From NCBI GenBank assembly GCA_964490015.1, contig CAZBBA010000109.1, positions 1-10,693 on the forward strand: a DNA stretch of 10,693 nt, given 5' to 3'. This stretch comes from Perlabentimonas sp964490015 (GTDB taxonomy: Bacteria > Bacteroidota > Bacteroidia > Bacteroidales > Tenuifilaceae). Below the pieces are notes generated by a model. That model ran no database searches and had not been told where the DNA came from. It saw nothing but the letters and a program-made list of their open reading frames with translations. The position numbers were made by a program, and so were the translations under genes. Shown here in pieces: positions 1 to 6,491 of this stretch (position 1 is the first letter of the stretch; each line of letters begins with the position of its first letter).

Positions 1-793
1 GGTTGGTGAGAGTGCCGAGGGCGTAATTCTTACCTACGACGACTACTCAGGTAAATTGGTTAATGGCGACACTATTACTACATATACATCCCACAGCTTT
101 GCAGCCGATGCCAATGATTTTGTGGCCATGAACATCACTTTTGCCAACTCGGCAGGACCTGTTGGACAAGCTGTTGCCATCCGAACCACAGGAGATAAAC
201 AAATATTCTACAACTGTAGGTTTATTGGTCATCAGGATACTTACTACACCCAGGGTTACTACCGAAACTATCTGAAGAATTGTTTTATTGAGGGAACAAC
301 CGATTATATTTTTGGCCGCTCAACGGTGGTATTCGATAGTTGCAATATCAACAGCTTAAAAACTGGCTCGTATATTACAGCAGCATCCACAGAGCAGAAT
401 GTAAAGTTTGGTTACGTATTTTTCAATTGTCGTTTTACCGCTGCACCCGGCATTGAGCATGTGTCCCTTGGTCGCCCTTGGCGCCCTTTTGCTCGCACTG
501 TGATTATAAACTCATTTCTCGATGGTTTTGTAAATCCAGAGGGTTGGTCCATTTGGCGTGGACGAGAGAACCATCACGATTGCTACTACGCCGAGTATCA
601 AAACTATGGCCCCGGTGCTGACATTTCAAATCGCATCCATTGGTCGCATCAGCTAACCGAGGCTGAGAGAGAAGTGTATACCATCCAGAATATATTTGCA
701 AAAAGTACAAGTCCTGAATACTTTGAGGATGATTGGATACCCAACCTTGAGGCTGACCCAATTTACAGTATACTTATATCTAATTTAAACTAA
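1..793 (+). CDS. Pectinesterase (pectin methylesterase), 3' part only
   Basis: Hydrolyses methyl esters of pectin, giving polygalacturonate and methanol; such enzymes are normally secreted and have a right-handed beta-helix fold (CE8). The frame is open from base 2 with no credible start, so the N-terminus lies outside the window; the TTG at 56 is internal. Family landmarks appear in the right order: GQAVA with its Gln at 167-169, the HQDT motif with the acid/base Asp at 236-238, DYIFG with the nucleophile Asp at 302-304, and LGRPW with its Arg at 473-475. All catalytic residues I can place are intact. The protein stops about 100 residues after LGRPW, with no obvious type IX secretion C-terminal domain. 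The next gene is unrelated, so any pectin-utilisation cluster would have to lie upstream. Family call is firm; cellular location is inferred. Confidence 0.95.
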   Translation, partial: VGESAEGVILTYDDYSGKLVNGDTITTYTSHSFAADANDFVAMNITFANSAGPVGQAVAIRTTGDKQIFYNCRFIGHQDTYYTQGYYRNYLKNCFIEGTTDYIFGRSTVVFDSCNINSLKTGSYITAASTEQNVKFGYVFFNCRFTAAPGIEHVSLGRPWRPFARTVIINSFLDGFVNPEGWSIWRGRENHHDCYYAEYQNYGPGADISNRIHWSHQLTEAEREVYTIQNIFAKSTSPEYFEDDWIPNLEADPIYSILISNLN

Positions 794-861
794 GCACACC
801 AGAGATTGTTTTATTGAATGTACAAGAATTATTGAATTCACGTATATTGAAAAAACAAATT

Positions 862-1155
862 ATGTTAAAGGTGAAAAACAATAGGTTAATAATAATTCTA
901 TCGGTAATTGCGGTATTTCTGCTTATCCCATTGGTTGCAATGCAGTTCACAAGTGAAGTGGATTGGAATACAATGGATTTTATAATTATGGGAATTCTAT
1001 TGCTAAGTACAGGTTTAGGTTGTGAACTTTTATTGCGCAAAGTAAAAAGTACGAGAAATAGAATTATTCTATGTGGATTAGTTTTACTCGCATTCTTTCT
1101 AATCTGGGCAGAACTTGCGGTTGGATTATTTGGGACCCCCTTTGCAGGATCGTAG
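862..1155 (+). CDS. Small three-helix inner-membrane protein, function unknown
   Basis: A 97-residue protein with three hydrophobic stretches: roughly residues 7-28 (LIIILSVIAVFLLIPLV), 39-57 (DFIIMGILLLSTGLG) and 68-90 (IILCGLVLLAFFLIWAELAV). A basic N-terminus (MLKVKNNR) and a basic loop between helices 2 and 3 (RKVKSTRNR) suggest an N-in topology. It ends in WAELAVGLFGTPFAGS, a tail I recall from small conserved hypothetical membrane proteins. I chose ATG 862 over the in-frame TTG at 814 because helix 1 then follows a short charged N-terminus. It sits 68 bp after the pectinesterase and 128 bp before the next gene, so it is probably its own unit or the tail of the upstream one. No function can be assigned. 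Confidence 0.8.
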   Translation: MLKVKNNRLIIILSVIAVFLLIPLVAMQFTSEVDWNTMDFIIMGILLLSTGLGCELLLRKVKSTRNRIILCGLVLLAFFLIWAELAVGLFGTPFAGS

Positions 1156-1193
1156 AGTTAGCTTAAATCTTACAAGAATTACTATCATTTTTC

Positions 1194-1221
1194 AAAACTA
1201 TACTTCAGTTTTCTTTTTTTT
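1194..1221 (+). terminator. Weak AT-rich hairpin with T tract
   Basis: AAAACT (1194-1199) and AGTTTT (1207-1212) are perfect inverted repeats around a 7-base loop. They are followed by C and a run of eight T. The stem is short and poor in G+C, so the call is tentative. The position, 39 bp after the small membrane-protein gene and before the DUF4256 gene, suits an intrinsic terminator. Confidence 0.35.
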
Positions 1222-1283
1222 CGCACATAGTTGGTTCAATTTTGTTTAGCACATAAACTACTTGTTTCAAGAACAATAGTATT

Positions 1284-1856
1284 ATGTCAAATAGCAGAAC
1301 AAAAAAGGAGTTGCCAACTGAGCAACACAACGAACTTCTCCGGGTTTTAAAATCCCGATTTGAGACGCATATGAATAGGCACAAGGGTATTGAATGGGCC
1401 AAAGTGCAAGCAAAGCTAGAGGCTAATGTTGATAAGCTTTGGTCGCTAAACGAAATGGAACAAACGGGTGGAGAGCCCGATATGATTGGTTACGATAAGT
1501 TTACCGACGAGTACATTTTTGTTGATTGCTCACCTGAGAGTCCAAAGGGTCGCCGAAGCCTATGCTACGATGGCGAGGCACGAAATTCACGCAGAGTGCA
1601 CAAACCTCAAAGCAGTGCTTTAGAACTGGCAACCGATATGGGCGTTGAAATCTTAAGCGAAGAGCAGTACCGGGAACTACAGATGCTGGGTGAGTTCGAT
1701 TTGAAAACGTCCTCTTGGGTGAAAACGCCAGAAGATGTAAGGAAACTTGGGGGAGCCTTTTTTTGCGATAGACGATACGGAAAGATTTTTGTTTACCACA
1801 ATGGAGCAGAATCATACTACGGCTTAAGAGGATTTAGGGGTATACTTAAGGTTTAA
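1284..1856 (+). CDS. DUF4256 family protein
   Basis: A 190-residue soluble protein that I recognise as a full-length DUF4256 member. It has an N-terminal helical part (LLRVLKSRFETHMNRHKGIEW), then GGEPDMIGYDKFTDEYIFVDCSPESP, then GRRSLCYDGEARNSRR, and a C-terminal region with WVKTPEDVRKLGGAFFCDRRYG and YYGLRGFRG. No signal peptide or membrane segment is visible. The biochemical role of the family is not known to me; the alternating acidic and aromatic motifs look like a compact alpha/beta domain, not a known enzyme site. ATG 1284 is the first ATG in frame. It opens the long same-strand gene run. The leader carries CAATTTTG at 1237-1244, a 7/8 match to the Bacteroidota -7 element, but with no good -33 element. 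Confidence 0.85.
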   Translation: MSNSRTKKELPTEQHNELLRVLKSRFETHMNRHKGIEWAKVQAKLEANVDKLWSLNEMEQTGGEPDMIGYDKFTDEYIFVDCSPESPKGRRSLCYDGEARNSRRVHKPQSSALELATDMGVEILSEEQYRELQMLGEFDLKTSSWVKTPEDVRKLGGAFFCDRRYGKIFVYHNGAESYYGLRGFRGILKV

Positions 1857-1905
1857 ATTGATTAAAAATTTACATTTGAAGCAGAACCCAAACAGCAATT
1901 GTATT

Positions 1906-2766
1906 ATGAAACTCACTCTAACAGTTTTAGCCCTTATCATTACCCATATTACCATTGCCCAAGCGGATTTCTCTGTTTTTTTACAGGGAACTTGGAAGGT
2001 TGAAAACAAGGAAATATATGAACATTGGGATAAACTCAATAACAATTCCTTGAAAGGATTCTCCTACAATACAAAGGATGGTGCCCTAAATGTTTCAGAA
2101 TATCTCGAAATTACTCAAGCAAATAAAGATATAATCTATACAGCCACAGTTCTTAATCAAAACCAGGGAAGGGGAATCAGCTTTAAGCTAAATAAGGTTG
2201 GCGATACCTATTCGTTTGAAAATCCAAAACACGATTTCCCCAAAAAGATTTCATATAAAAAAGTATCTGAAACCGAAGTGTTTGTCGAGGTATCCGATGG
2301 AAAACAGAAAGGATTTTCCTACATGATGACAAAGCAAATTGCCAATGCAGTTAATGAGGACACAACCATTTTGAACCCAAACTATGACCCAATACTTGCT
2401 GAAAAGCTGGGTGCCGACGATTACGGGATGAAGAGTTTTATTTTGGTCATCCTAAAAACGGGTACAAACCAAACCACCGATAGAGATTTTATCAGTGCTT
2501 GTTTCAGGGGGCATCTCGATAACATAAACCGATTGGTAGAGGAAGATAAATTGGTTGTGGCAGGCCCCCTTGGAAAGAATGATAATACCTATAGAGGGAT
2601 TTTTATTCTTAATGTAGCTACAGTAGAAGAAGCACAATTGCTATTGGAAACCGATCCCGCCATTAAGGAGGGATTGCTTGATGCCGATATTTACAATTGG
2701 TACGGGACAGCCGCACTTCCAGAGTATTTGAAAGCATCCGATAAGATTTGGAAATTGAAACCCTAA
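1906..2766 (+). CDS. Exported DUF6265-YciI fusion protein
   Basis: A 286-residue two-domain protein. Residues 1-19 form a signal peptide (MKLTLTVLALIITHITIAQ). Residues about 25-145 match the DUF6265 pattern: LQGTWKVENKEIYEHW at the front, SEYLEI in the middle, and FENPKHDFPKKISY near the end. This is a probable small beta-barrel. A linker follows, then residues about 181-275 form a YciI-like ferredoxin-fold domain (HLDNINRLVEEDKLVVAGPL, RGIFILNVATVEEAQ, TDPAIKEGLL, YNWYG). YciI-type domains often bind small ligands or act as lyases and stand-alone proteins; the partner here is unknown. The in-frame TTG at 1858 would place 16 polar residues before the signal peptide, so ATG 1906 is preferred. 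The gene is 13 bp upstream of DUF2200 and reads as part of the same operon. Function unproven; the domain calls are from motif recognition. Confidence 0.82.
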   Translation: MKLTLTVLALIITHITIAQADFSVFLQGTWKVENKEIYEHWDKLNNNSLKGFSYNTKDGALNVSEYLEITQANKDIIYTATVLNQNQGRGISFKLNKVGDTYSFENPKHDFPKKISYKKVSETEVFVEVSDGKQKGFSYMMTKQIANAVNEDTTILNPNYDPILAEKLGADDYGMKSFILVILKTGTNQTTDRDFISACFRGHLDNINRLVEEDKLVVAGPLGKNDNTYRGIFILNVATVEEAQLLLETDPAIKEGLLDADIYNWYGTAALPEYLKASDKIWKLKP

Positions 2767-2779
2767 AAATGCTTCAAGA

Positions 2780-3130
2780 ATGAGTAATACAAAAATCTTT
2801 AAAATGTCCTTTGCAAGTGTTTATCCCTACTATATCCAGAAAGCCGAGAAAAAGGGGCGCACAAAAGCAGAGGTTGATGAGATTATTTTCTGGCTAACTG
2901 GGTATGATGAAAGTACATTCAAAAAGCATCTCGATAGTAATACCGATTTTGAGAACTTTTTTGCCCATGCCCCACAAATCAATCCGAATGTTTCAAAAAT
3001 TACGGGCGTAGTTTGCGGTGTTAGGGTCGAAAATATTGAGGATAAGCTAATGCAACAGATTCGTTATCTCGATAAGCTTGTTGATGAGCTTGCTAAAGGC
3101 AAAGCAATGGAGAAGATTTTAAGAAAGTAA
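2780..3130 (+). CDS. DUF2200 family protein
   Basis: A 116-residue cytosolic protein that matches the DUF2200 family along its whole length. Visible family features are the N-terminal KIFKMSFASVYPYYIQKAEKKGR, the EIIFWLTGYDE segment, FFAHAPQINPN, ITGVVCGVRVE and the C-terminal helix IRYLDKLVDELAKGK. The mix of aromatic and basic residues suggests a compact helical domain, but no catalytic motif can be named. It starts 13 bp after the previous stop and is followed by a 69-bp gap with the TTTAAC repeats. DUF2200 has no established function that I know of. In this run it sits next to DUF1801 and SRPBCC genes, a common company for small orphan proteins in this phylum, as I recall it. Confidence 0.87.
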   Translation: MSNTKIFKMSFASVYPYYIQKAEKKGRTKAEVDEIIFWLTGYDESTFKKHLDSNTDFENFFAHAPQINPNVSKITGVVCGVRVENIEDKLMQQIRYLDKLVDELAKGKAMEKILRK

Positions 3131-3190
3131 TTTAACCCTAAACACTTTAACCCTTTCTTCGATAGGCAACTTTAACTTTTAACCTTTAAC
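3131..3190 (+). repeat. Five TTTAAC repeats in the DUF2200-DUF1801 gap
   Basis: TTTAAC occurs at 3131, 3146, 3171, 3178 and 3185. The last three are spaced by exactly 7 bases and end 10 bases before the next start codon. The first two share the longer TTTAACCCT. This could be simple slippage-prone sequence, a binding array, or an AU-rich translation-initiation region where a Shine-Dalgarno sequence is absent. Confidence 0.7.
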
Positions 3191-3199
3191 ATTTTTCAT

Positions 3200-3622
3200 A
3201 TGGCCGAACTAAAAACAAAGCAAACCAACGCAGATGTTATAGAGTTCATCAACTCATTTGCCGATACCGAGCAAAAGCGAGAGGATAGCTTCGAACTGCT
3301 GAAGTTGATGCAAGAGTTTACAGGTTATGAACCCAAGATGTGGGGTCCTTCCATTATCGGCTTTGGTAGTTACCATTACAAATCGGAGAGAAGTAGGCAG
3401 GAGGGCGATTGGCCATTGGTGGGATTCTCGCCCCGAAAAGCAGCCATCTCCCTTTATGTATATACAGGAATGCCCGAACACGAGTATCTTCTAAAAGATT
3501 TAGGCAAGTTCAAAATGGGTAAGGCCTGTATTTATGTAAAGAAGCTATCCGATATTAATTTGGATGCACTAAAAAGGATAATGGGTGAGACCATAAAGTT
3601 TTTGCAAGCGAAATATCAGTAA
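3200..3622 (+). CDS. DUF1801 (YdhG-like) domain protein
   Basis: A 140-residue cytosolic protein. It begins with a helical stretch (DVIEFINSFADTEQKREDSFELLKLMQEFTG) and continues with the family core: MWGPSIIGFGSYHYKSERSRQEGDWPLVGFSPRKAAISLYVYTG, then LGKFKMGKACIYVKKLSDI and a C-terminal helix. This is the typical DUF1801 arrangement, an alpha/beta fold related to YdhG/frataxin-like proteins and thought to bind small ligands or protein partners. No enzymatic residues are established. The start at 3200 has no purine-rich RBS and sits right after a TTTAAC repeat array. A second protein of the same broad family begins at 10420, but the two are too different to be a recent duplication. Functional role unknown. 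Confidence 0.87.
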   Translation: MAELKTKQTNADVIEFINSFADTEQKREDSFELLKLMQEFTGYEPKMWGPSIIGFGSYHYKSERSRQEGDWPLVGFSPRKAAISLYVYTGMPEHEYLLKDLGKFKMGKACIYVKKLSDINLDALKRIMGETIKFLQAKYQ

Positions 3623-3646
3623 GTGTTAACGAAATAATTATTGGTT

Positions 3647-4513
3647 ATGATTTCTACTAAAATAATAATTAAAGAATCTGCCGCAAAAGTGTGGCAGGCT
3701 TTAACGGATAAGAGCCAAATGAAGGAGTGGTATTTCGATATTACTGATTTTGAGCTAAGAGCGGGTGCAATTTTCAATTTTTATGAGCCGGGAGGTGAGA
3801 ATCTTTTTCATCATCGCTGCCAGATTATTGAGATTATTCCAAAAACAAAACTTGCCCATACTTGGACACATCCCAGCCATAGCAAAGGTGTGAGTACGGT
3901 TACTTGGTTGTTAAGCGAAGTCAACGGCATCACCGAGGTTACCCTAAATCACGAGGGAATTGAAAACTTTGCCGATGCGGGTCCCGAATTTGCACCTGAG
4001 AATTACCAGATGGGATGGGAGGGGTTAATGTCAGCTCTAAAGAACTACATCTATGGAATTCGTAAGCAAACCTACCAAATTGAGATAAATGCATCACCCG
4101 AAGTTGTGTGGGATGTTCTTTTGAACGATGATACTTACCGTAAGTGGACTAACGTATTTTGCGAAGGTTCCTTTTACAAGGGAGAGTTGAAACCCGGTGG
4201 ACGGGTTCATTTTTTAACACCAAATGGGGATGGAATGTATTCAAACATACATCAATTTAAACCTGAATCAAACATACTTTTTCAACACATTGGCGAGGTA
4301 GCAAACTTTGTTGAACAACCCTTGGATGATGCTACTGAGAAATGGACTGGAGCTTTTGAAAGCTACACATTGAAGAGCAATGGCAAAACAACAACACTTG
4401 TTGCAGAGGTTGATTTAACCCCAGATCACCTTGATTCTTTCAACAAAGCATTCCCAAAAGGGTTAGATAAAATTAAGGAACTCTCAGAATTAAGTGAAAT
4501 CACTAAAAACTAG
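3647..4513 (+). CDS. Double SRPBCC (AHSA1-like) domain protein
   Basis: A 288-residue protein made of two START-superfamily units. Domain 1 covers about residues 1-138, with AAKVWQALTDKSQMKEWYFD, then EPGGENLFHHRCQIIEIIPKTKLAHTW, and a closing helix at GWEGLMSALKNYI. Domain 2 covers about 140-280, with SPEVVWDVLLNDDTYRKW, GELKPGGRVHFL and GAFESYTLKSNGKTTTLVAEVDL. Each has the helix-grip signature VW..L.....Y/M..W. Most family members carry one such domain of about 140-160 residues, so this is an internal fusion. Members bind hydrophobic small molecules or assist folding (AHA1-like); the ligand here is unknown. ATG 3647 is used instead of TTG 3641. It is 6 bp upstream of the VOC gene, which implies co-transcription and perhaps translational coupling. 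Confidence 0.9.
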   Translation: MISTKIIIKESAAKVWQALTDKSQMKEWYFDITDFELRAGAIFNFYEPGGENLFHHRCQIIEIIPKTKLAHTWTHPSHSKGVSTVTWLLSEVNGITEVTLNHEGIENFADAGPEFAPENYQMGWEGLMSALKNYIYGIRKQTYQIEINASPEVVWDVLLNDDTYRKWTNVFCEGSFYKGELKPGGRVHFLTPNGDGMYSNIHQFKPESNILFQHIGEVANFVEQPLDDATEKWTGAFESYTLKSNGKTTTLVAEVDLTPDHLDSFNKAFPKGLDKIKELSELSEITKN

Positions 4514-4519
4514 GGTATT

Positions 4520-4954
4520 ATGGCTACTATAAATATCTATTTAAATTTCAACGGTAATTGTGAGGAGGCGTTTAACTTCTACAAATCCGTTTTTGGTGGT
4601 GAGTTTAGCTACTTTAGTCGTTTTGGCTCAGTTCCCGAAGGAGATCGATATAAAGTTTCCGATGCATACAAAAACAGAGTAATGCATGTTGCTTTACCAA
4701 TCGGAAATACAGAGTTAATGGGCAGTGATTGCCATGAGGATCAGTCAGATTCCTTTATTCTGGGGAATAACTTCTCAGTATCCATTACTGCTGATAGCAA
4801 GGGGGATGTAGATAGAATATTCAATGCTCTTTTAAAGGGAGGAGTTGTGACTATGGCTGTGAACTCCACCTTTTGGGGCGACTATATTGGGATGCTAACC
4901 GATAAGTTTGGAGTGAACTGGATGGTTAGCTTTCCTGAGCAGCAACAGCAATAA
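4520..4954 (+). CDS. VOC-superfamily protein, PhnB/glyoxalase-like
   Basis: A 144-residue protein with two paired beta-alpha-beta-beta-beta units typical of vicinal-oxygen-chelate proteins. The PhnB-type signature YLNFNGNCEEAFNFYKSVFGG is at residues 7-27. It is followed by MHVALPIGNTELMGSD, the FSVSITADSKGDVDRIFNAL segment and WGDYIGMLTDKFGVNWMVSF near the end. Family members include metal-dependent enzymes and antibiotic-binding proteins. This PhnB-like branch is often annotated as a demethylubiquinone methyltransferase by weak similarity, and I would not transfer that function. Putative metal ligands are not certain from sequence alone; His in VMHVAL and the polar residue after IGML are candidates. 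Six bases separate it from the SRPBCC gene and 26 bases from the repair gene. Confidence 0.92.
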   Translation: MATINIYLNFNGNCEEAFNFYKSVFGGEFSYFSRFGSVPEGDRYKVSDAYKNRVMHVALPIGNTELMGSDCHEDQSDSFILGNNFSVSITADSKGDVDRIFNALLKGGVVTMAVNSTFWGDYIGMLTDKFGVNWMVSFPEQQQQ

Positions 4955-4980
4955 GAGAAATACTTATTATCTAAAAATCT

Positions 4981-5505
4981 ATGATTTTTTCAAAAATCAT
5001 TGAAACTCCAATTGGCAAAATGCTTGCCTGTTCAGTTGATGAGGGTATATGTTTACTTGAATATTACGATAATCCCAAGCTAGAGTTTGAGTCAAAAAAA
5101 CTAGCTGATGAGCTGAACGATTCAGTAGCTGAACAAAGCAACAATGCTATTGAGTTACTCGAAAATCAACTTGGTGAATATTTCGAGGGGAACCGAAAAA
5201 CCTTCACCGTTCCACTTCACCTTGTTGGAACCGATTTTCAGCAAAAGGTTTGGAATTATCTTCTAACCATTGGTTATGGCAAAACTATAACCTATAAGGA
5301 GCAAGCATTGGCAATGGGAGATATTAAATCGATTAGGGCTGTTGCCACAGCAAACGGTGCTAATAAAATTCCCATTTTAGTACCTTGCCATAGGGTTGTT
5401 GGCTCAAAAGGTAGTCTAACAGGTTATAGCGGTGGACTTTGGCGAAAAGAGTTTCTGCTTGATCTAGAAAGCCATCAGTATAAAATATTTAACGGTCAGG
5501 CTTAA
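4981..5505 (+). CDS. ogt: Methylated-DNA-[protein]-cysteine S-methyltransferase
   Basis: A suicide repair protein that moves methyl or alkyl groups from O6-alkylguanine (and O4-alkylthymine) in DNA to its own cysteine. The active site PCHRV is intact, with the acceptor Cys at residue 136 (bases 5386-5388) within IPILVPCHRVVG. The helix-turn-helix region (DFQQKVWNYLLTIGYGKTITYKE ... SIRAVATANGANK) and the C-terminal GYSGGLWRKEFLLDLE are also typical. The 174-residue length and lack of an Ada zinc-binding domain make it Ogt-like, a stand-alone enzyme and not an Ada sensor. The N-terminal half is AT-rich like the next two genes. It lies 26 bp after the VOC gene. Its presence in the run supports, but does not prove, a role against alkylating or reactive metabolites. 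Confidence 0.96.
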   Translation: MIFSKIIETPIGKMLACSVDEGICLLEYYDNPKLEFESKKLADELNDSVAEQSNNAIELLENQLGEYFEGNRKTFTVPLHLVGTDFQQKVWNYLLTIGYGKTITYKEQALAMGDIKSIRAVATANGANKIPILVPCHRVVGSKGSLTGYSGGLWRKEFLLDLESHQYKIFNGQA

Positions 5506-5525
5506 AATGACATAATGAAATTGAG

Positions 5526-5879
5526 ATGACACCAAAAGAAATTTTACAAAAATGGATTGACGCATTTAACAAGGCTGACTTAGAAACACTTTCAGACTTG
5601 TATGCTGACAAGGCAATTAATCATCAAGTGGCAAACGAGCCTATTGAAGGGAGAAGTGCAATTAAGAAAATGTTTGAAGACGAATTTGCGACAGCAGAAA
5701 TGACTTGTATTCCTGAAAATATTTTTGAAGACGGAGAATGGGCAATTTTGGAATGGAAAGACCCAAGCGGACTTCGTGGATGTGGATTCTTTCAAATTCA
5801 GCACGATAAAATTATTTTTCAACGTGGTTATTGGGATAAGCTGTCATTTTTGAAACTGCACAATTTACCAATAAAGTAA
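5526..5879 (+). CDS. NTF2/SnoaL-like protein
   Basis: A 117-residue protein with the NTF2-like opening helix (PKEILQKWIDAFNKADLETLSDLYADKAINHQV). It continues with EGRSAIKKMFEDEF and the curved beta-sheet strands (EWAILEWKDPSGLRGCGFFQIQHDKIIFQRGYWDKLSFL). The length fits a single SnoaL-like domain. Such folds hold small ligands in a cone-shaped pocket; some are isomerases or cyclases, others have lost activity. The GCGFFQ and RGYWD segments are the usual end of this subgroup. The start follows GAAATTGAG, a partial purine-rich RBS. Its stop is one base before the next ATG, so the pair is very likely translated together. Specific substrate unknown. Confidence 0.88.
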   Translation: MTPKEILQKWIDAFNKADLETLSDLYADKAINHQVANEPIEGRSAIKKMFEDEFATAEMTCIPENIFEDGEWAILEWKDPSGLRGCGFFQIQHDKIIFQRGYWDKLSFLKLHNLPIK

Positions 5880-5880
5880 A

Positions 5881-6402
5881 ATGGAGAATAAATATATTTT
5901 TCTTTTGATTGGACAAAAAGGGAGTGGAAAATCCTTCATCGGAACTCTTTTTGAAAAAGAGTTTGGGATAAAATTCATTCGAGTGGAAGATTGGGCTAAA
6001 AAAATCAAGAAAGACAGAGATGTTGATAATGAAGCGTACCTAAAGCAAGTTTTTGAAGAAATTGAAAAGGGAATTCGAGATAGCTTAACTGATAAGGATA
6101 AAATTGTATTTGAGTCCACAGGACTGACTGAATATTTTGATAAAATGCTTGAAAATTTAAGAAGAGATTTTCAAGTAATAACAATTGGTGTTATTGCAGA
6201 CAACACAATTTGTTTAGAGAGAGTTAAATCCAGAGACCAAGAGATACACATCAACATTTCTGATGACCAAATATTAAGGATAAATGAGAAGGTCAGAGAA
6301 AGAAATTTTGAAACAGACTTTTCATTAATCAATGAAAATAAATCTGAGAAGGAACTTACAAATGAAATTGGTAATTTTATTGTACAGACTATTGACGAAT
6401 AA
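5881..6402 (+). CDS. P-loop NTPase, small kinase-like protein
   Basis: A 173-residue protein with an N-terminal Walker A motif GQKGSGKS at residues 11-18, preceded by a hydrophobic strand (YIFLLI). The rest resembles nucleotide or small-metabolite kinases of the adenylate/shikimate/dephospho-CoA kinase type: FIRVEDWAKK after the first helix, IVFESTGLTEYFDKML as the second strand with a probable substrate-binding loop, an arginine-rich lid (CLERVKSRDQEIHIN ... ILRINEKVRERNFETDF) and a short C-terminal helix. I see no motif that fixes the substrate, so neither dephospho-CoA kinase nor shikimate kinase should be claimed. It begins one base after the previous stop. The gene is AT-rich (30% and 32% G+C in two 60-base lines I counted), unlike most neighbours. 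Confidence 0.85.
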   Translation: MENKYIFLLIGQKGSGKSFIGTLFEKEFGIKFIRVEDWAKKIKKDRDVDNEAYLKQVFEEIEKGIRDSLTDKDKIVFESTGLTEYFDKMLENLRRDFQVITIGVIADNTICLERVKSRDQEIHINISDDQILRINEKVRERNFETDFSLINENKSEKELTNEIGNFIVQTIDE

Positions 6403-6491
6403 GACTGAAATTAATGCCCGAACCACTTCAAGGGGTTTAACTAATCAGCCTGCCAGCCGATCTATATCAATTGCATTAAAAACACAACCAA

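Noticed and set aside
814..861. Upstream TTG start for the small membrane protein (similar TTG starts at 1858 and 3641 for later genes).
   Set aside because: An ATG follows shortly in each case, and the ATG gives the expected short N-terminus, signal peptide or domain edge.
6403..6491. Possible integron-type attC site (GTTTAAC and a small AACCAC/GGGGTT hairpin).
   Set aside because: The matching second core (GTTRRRY at the proper distance) is missing, and the gaps between the other genes show no related sites.
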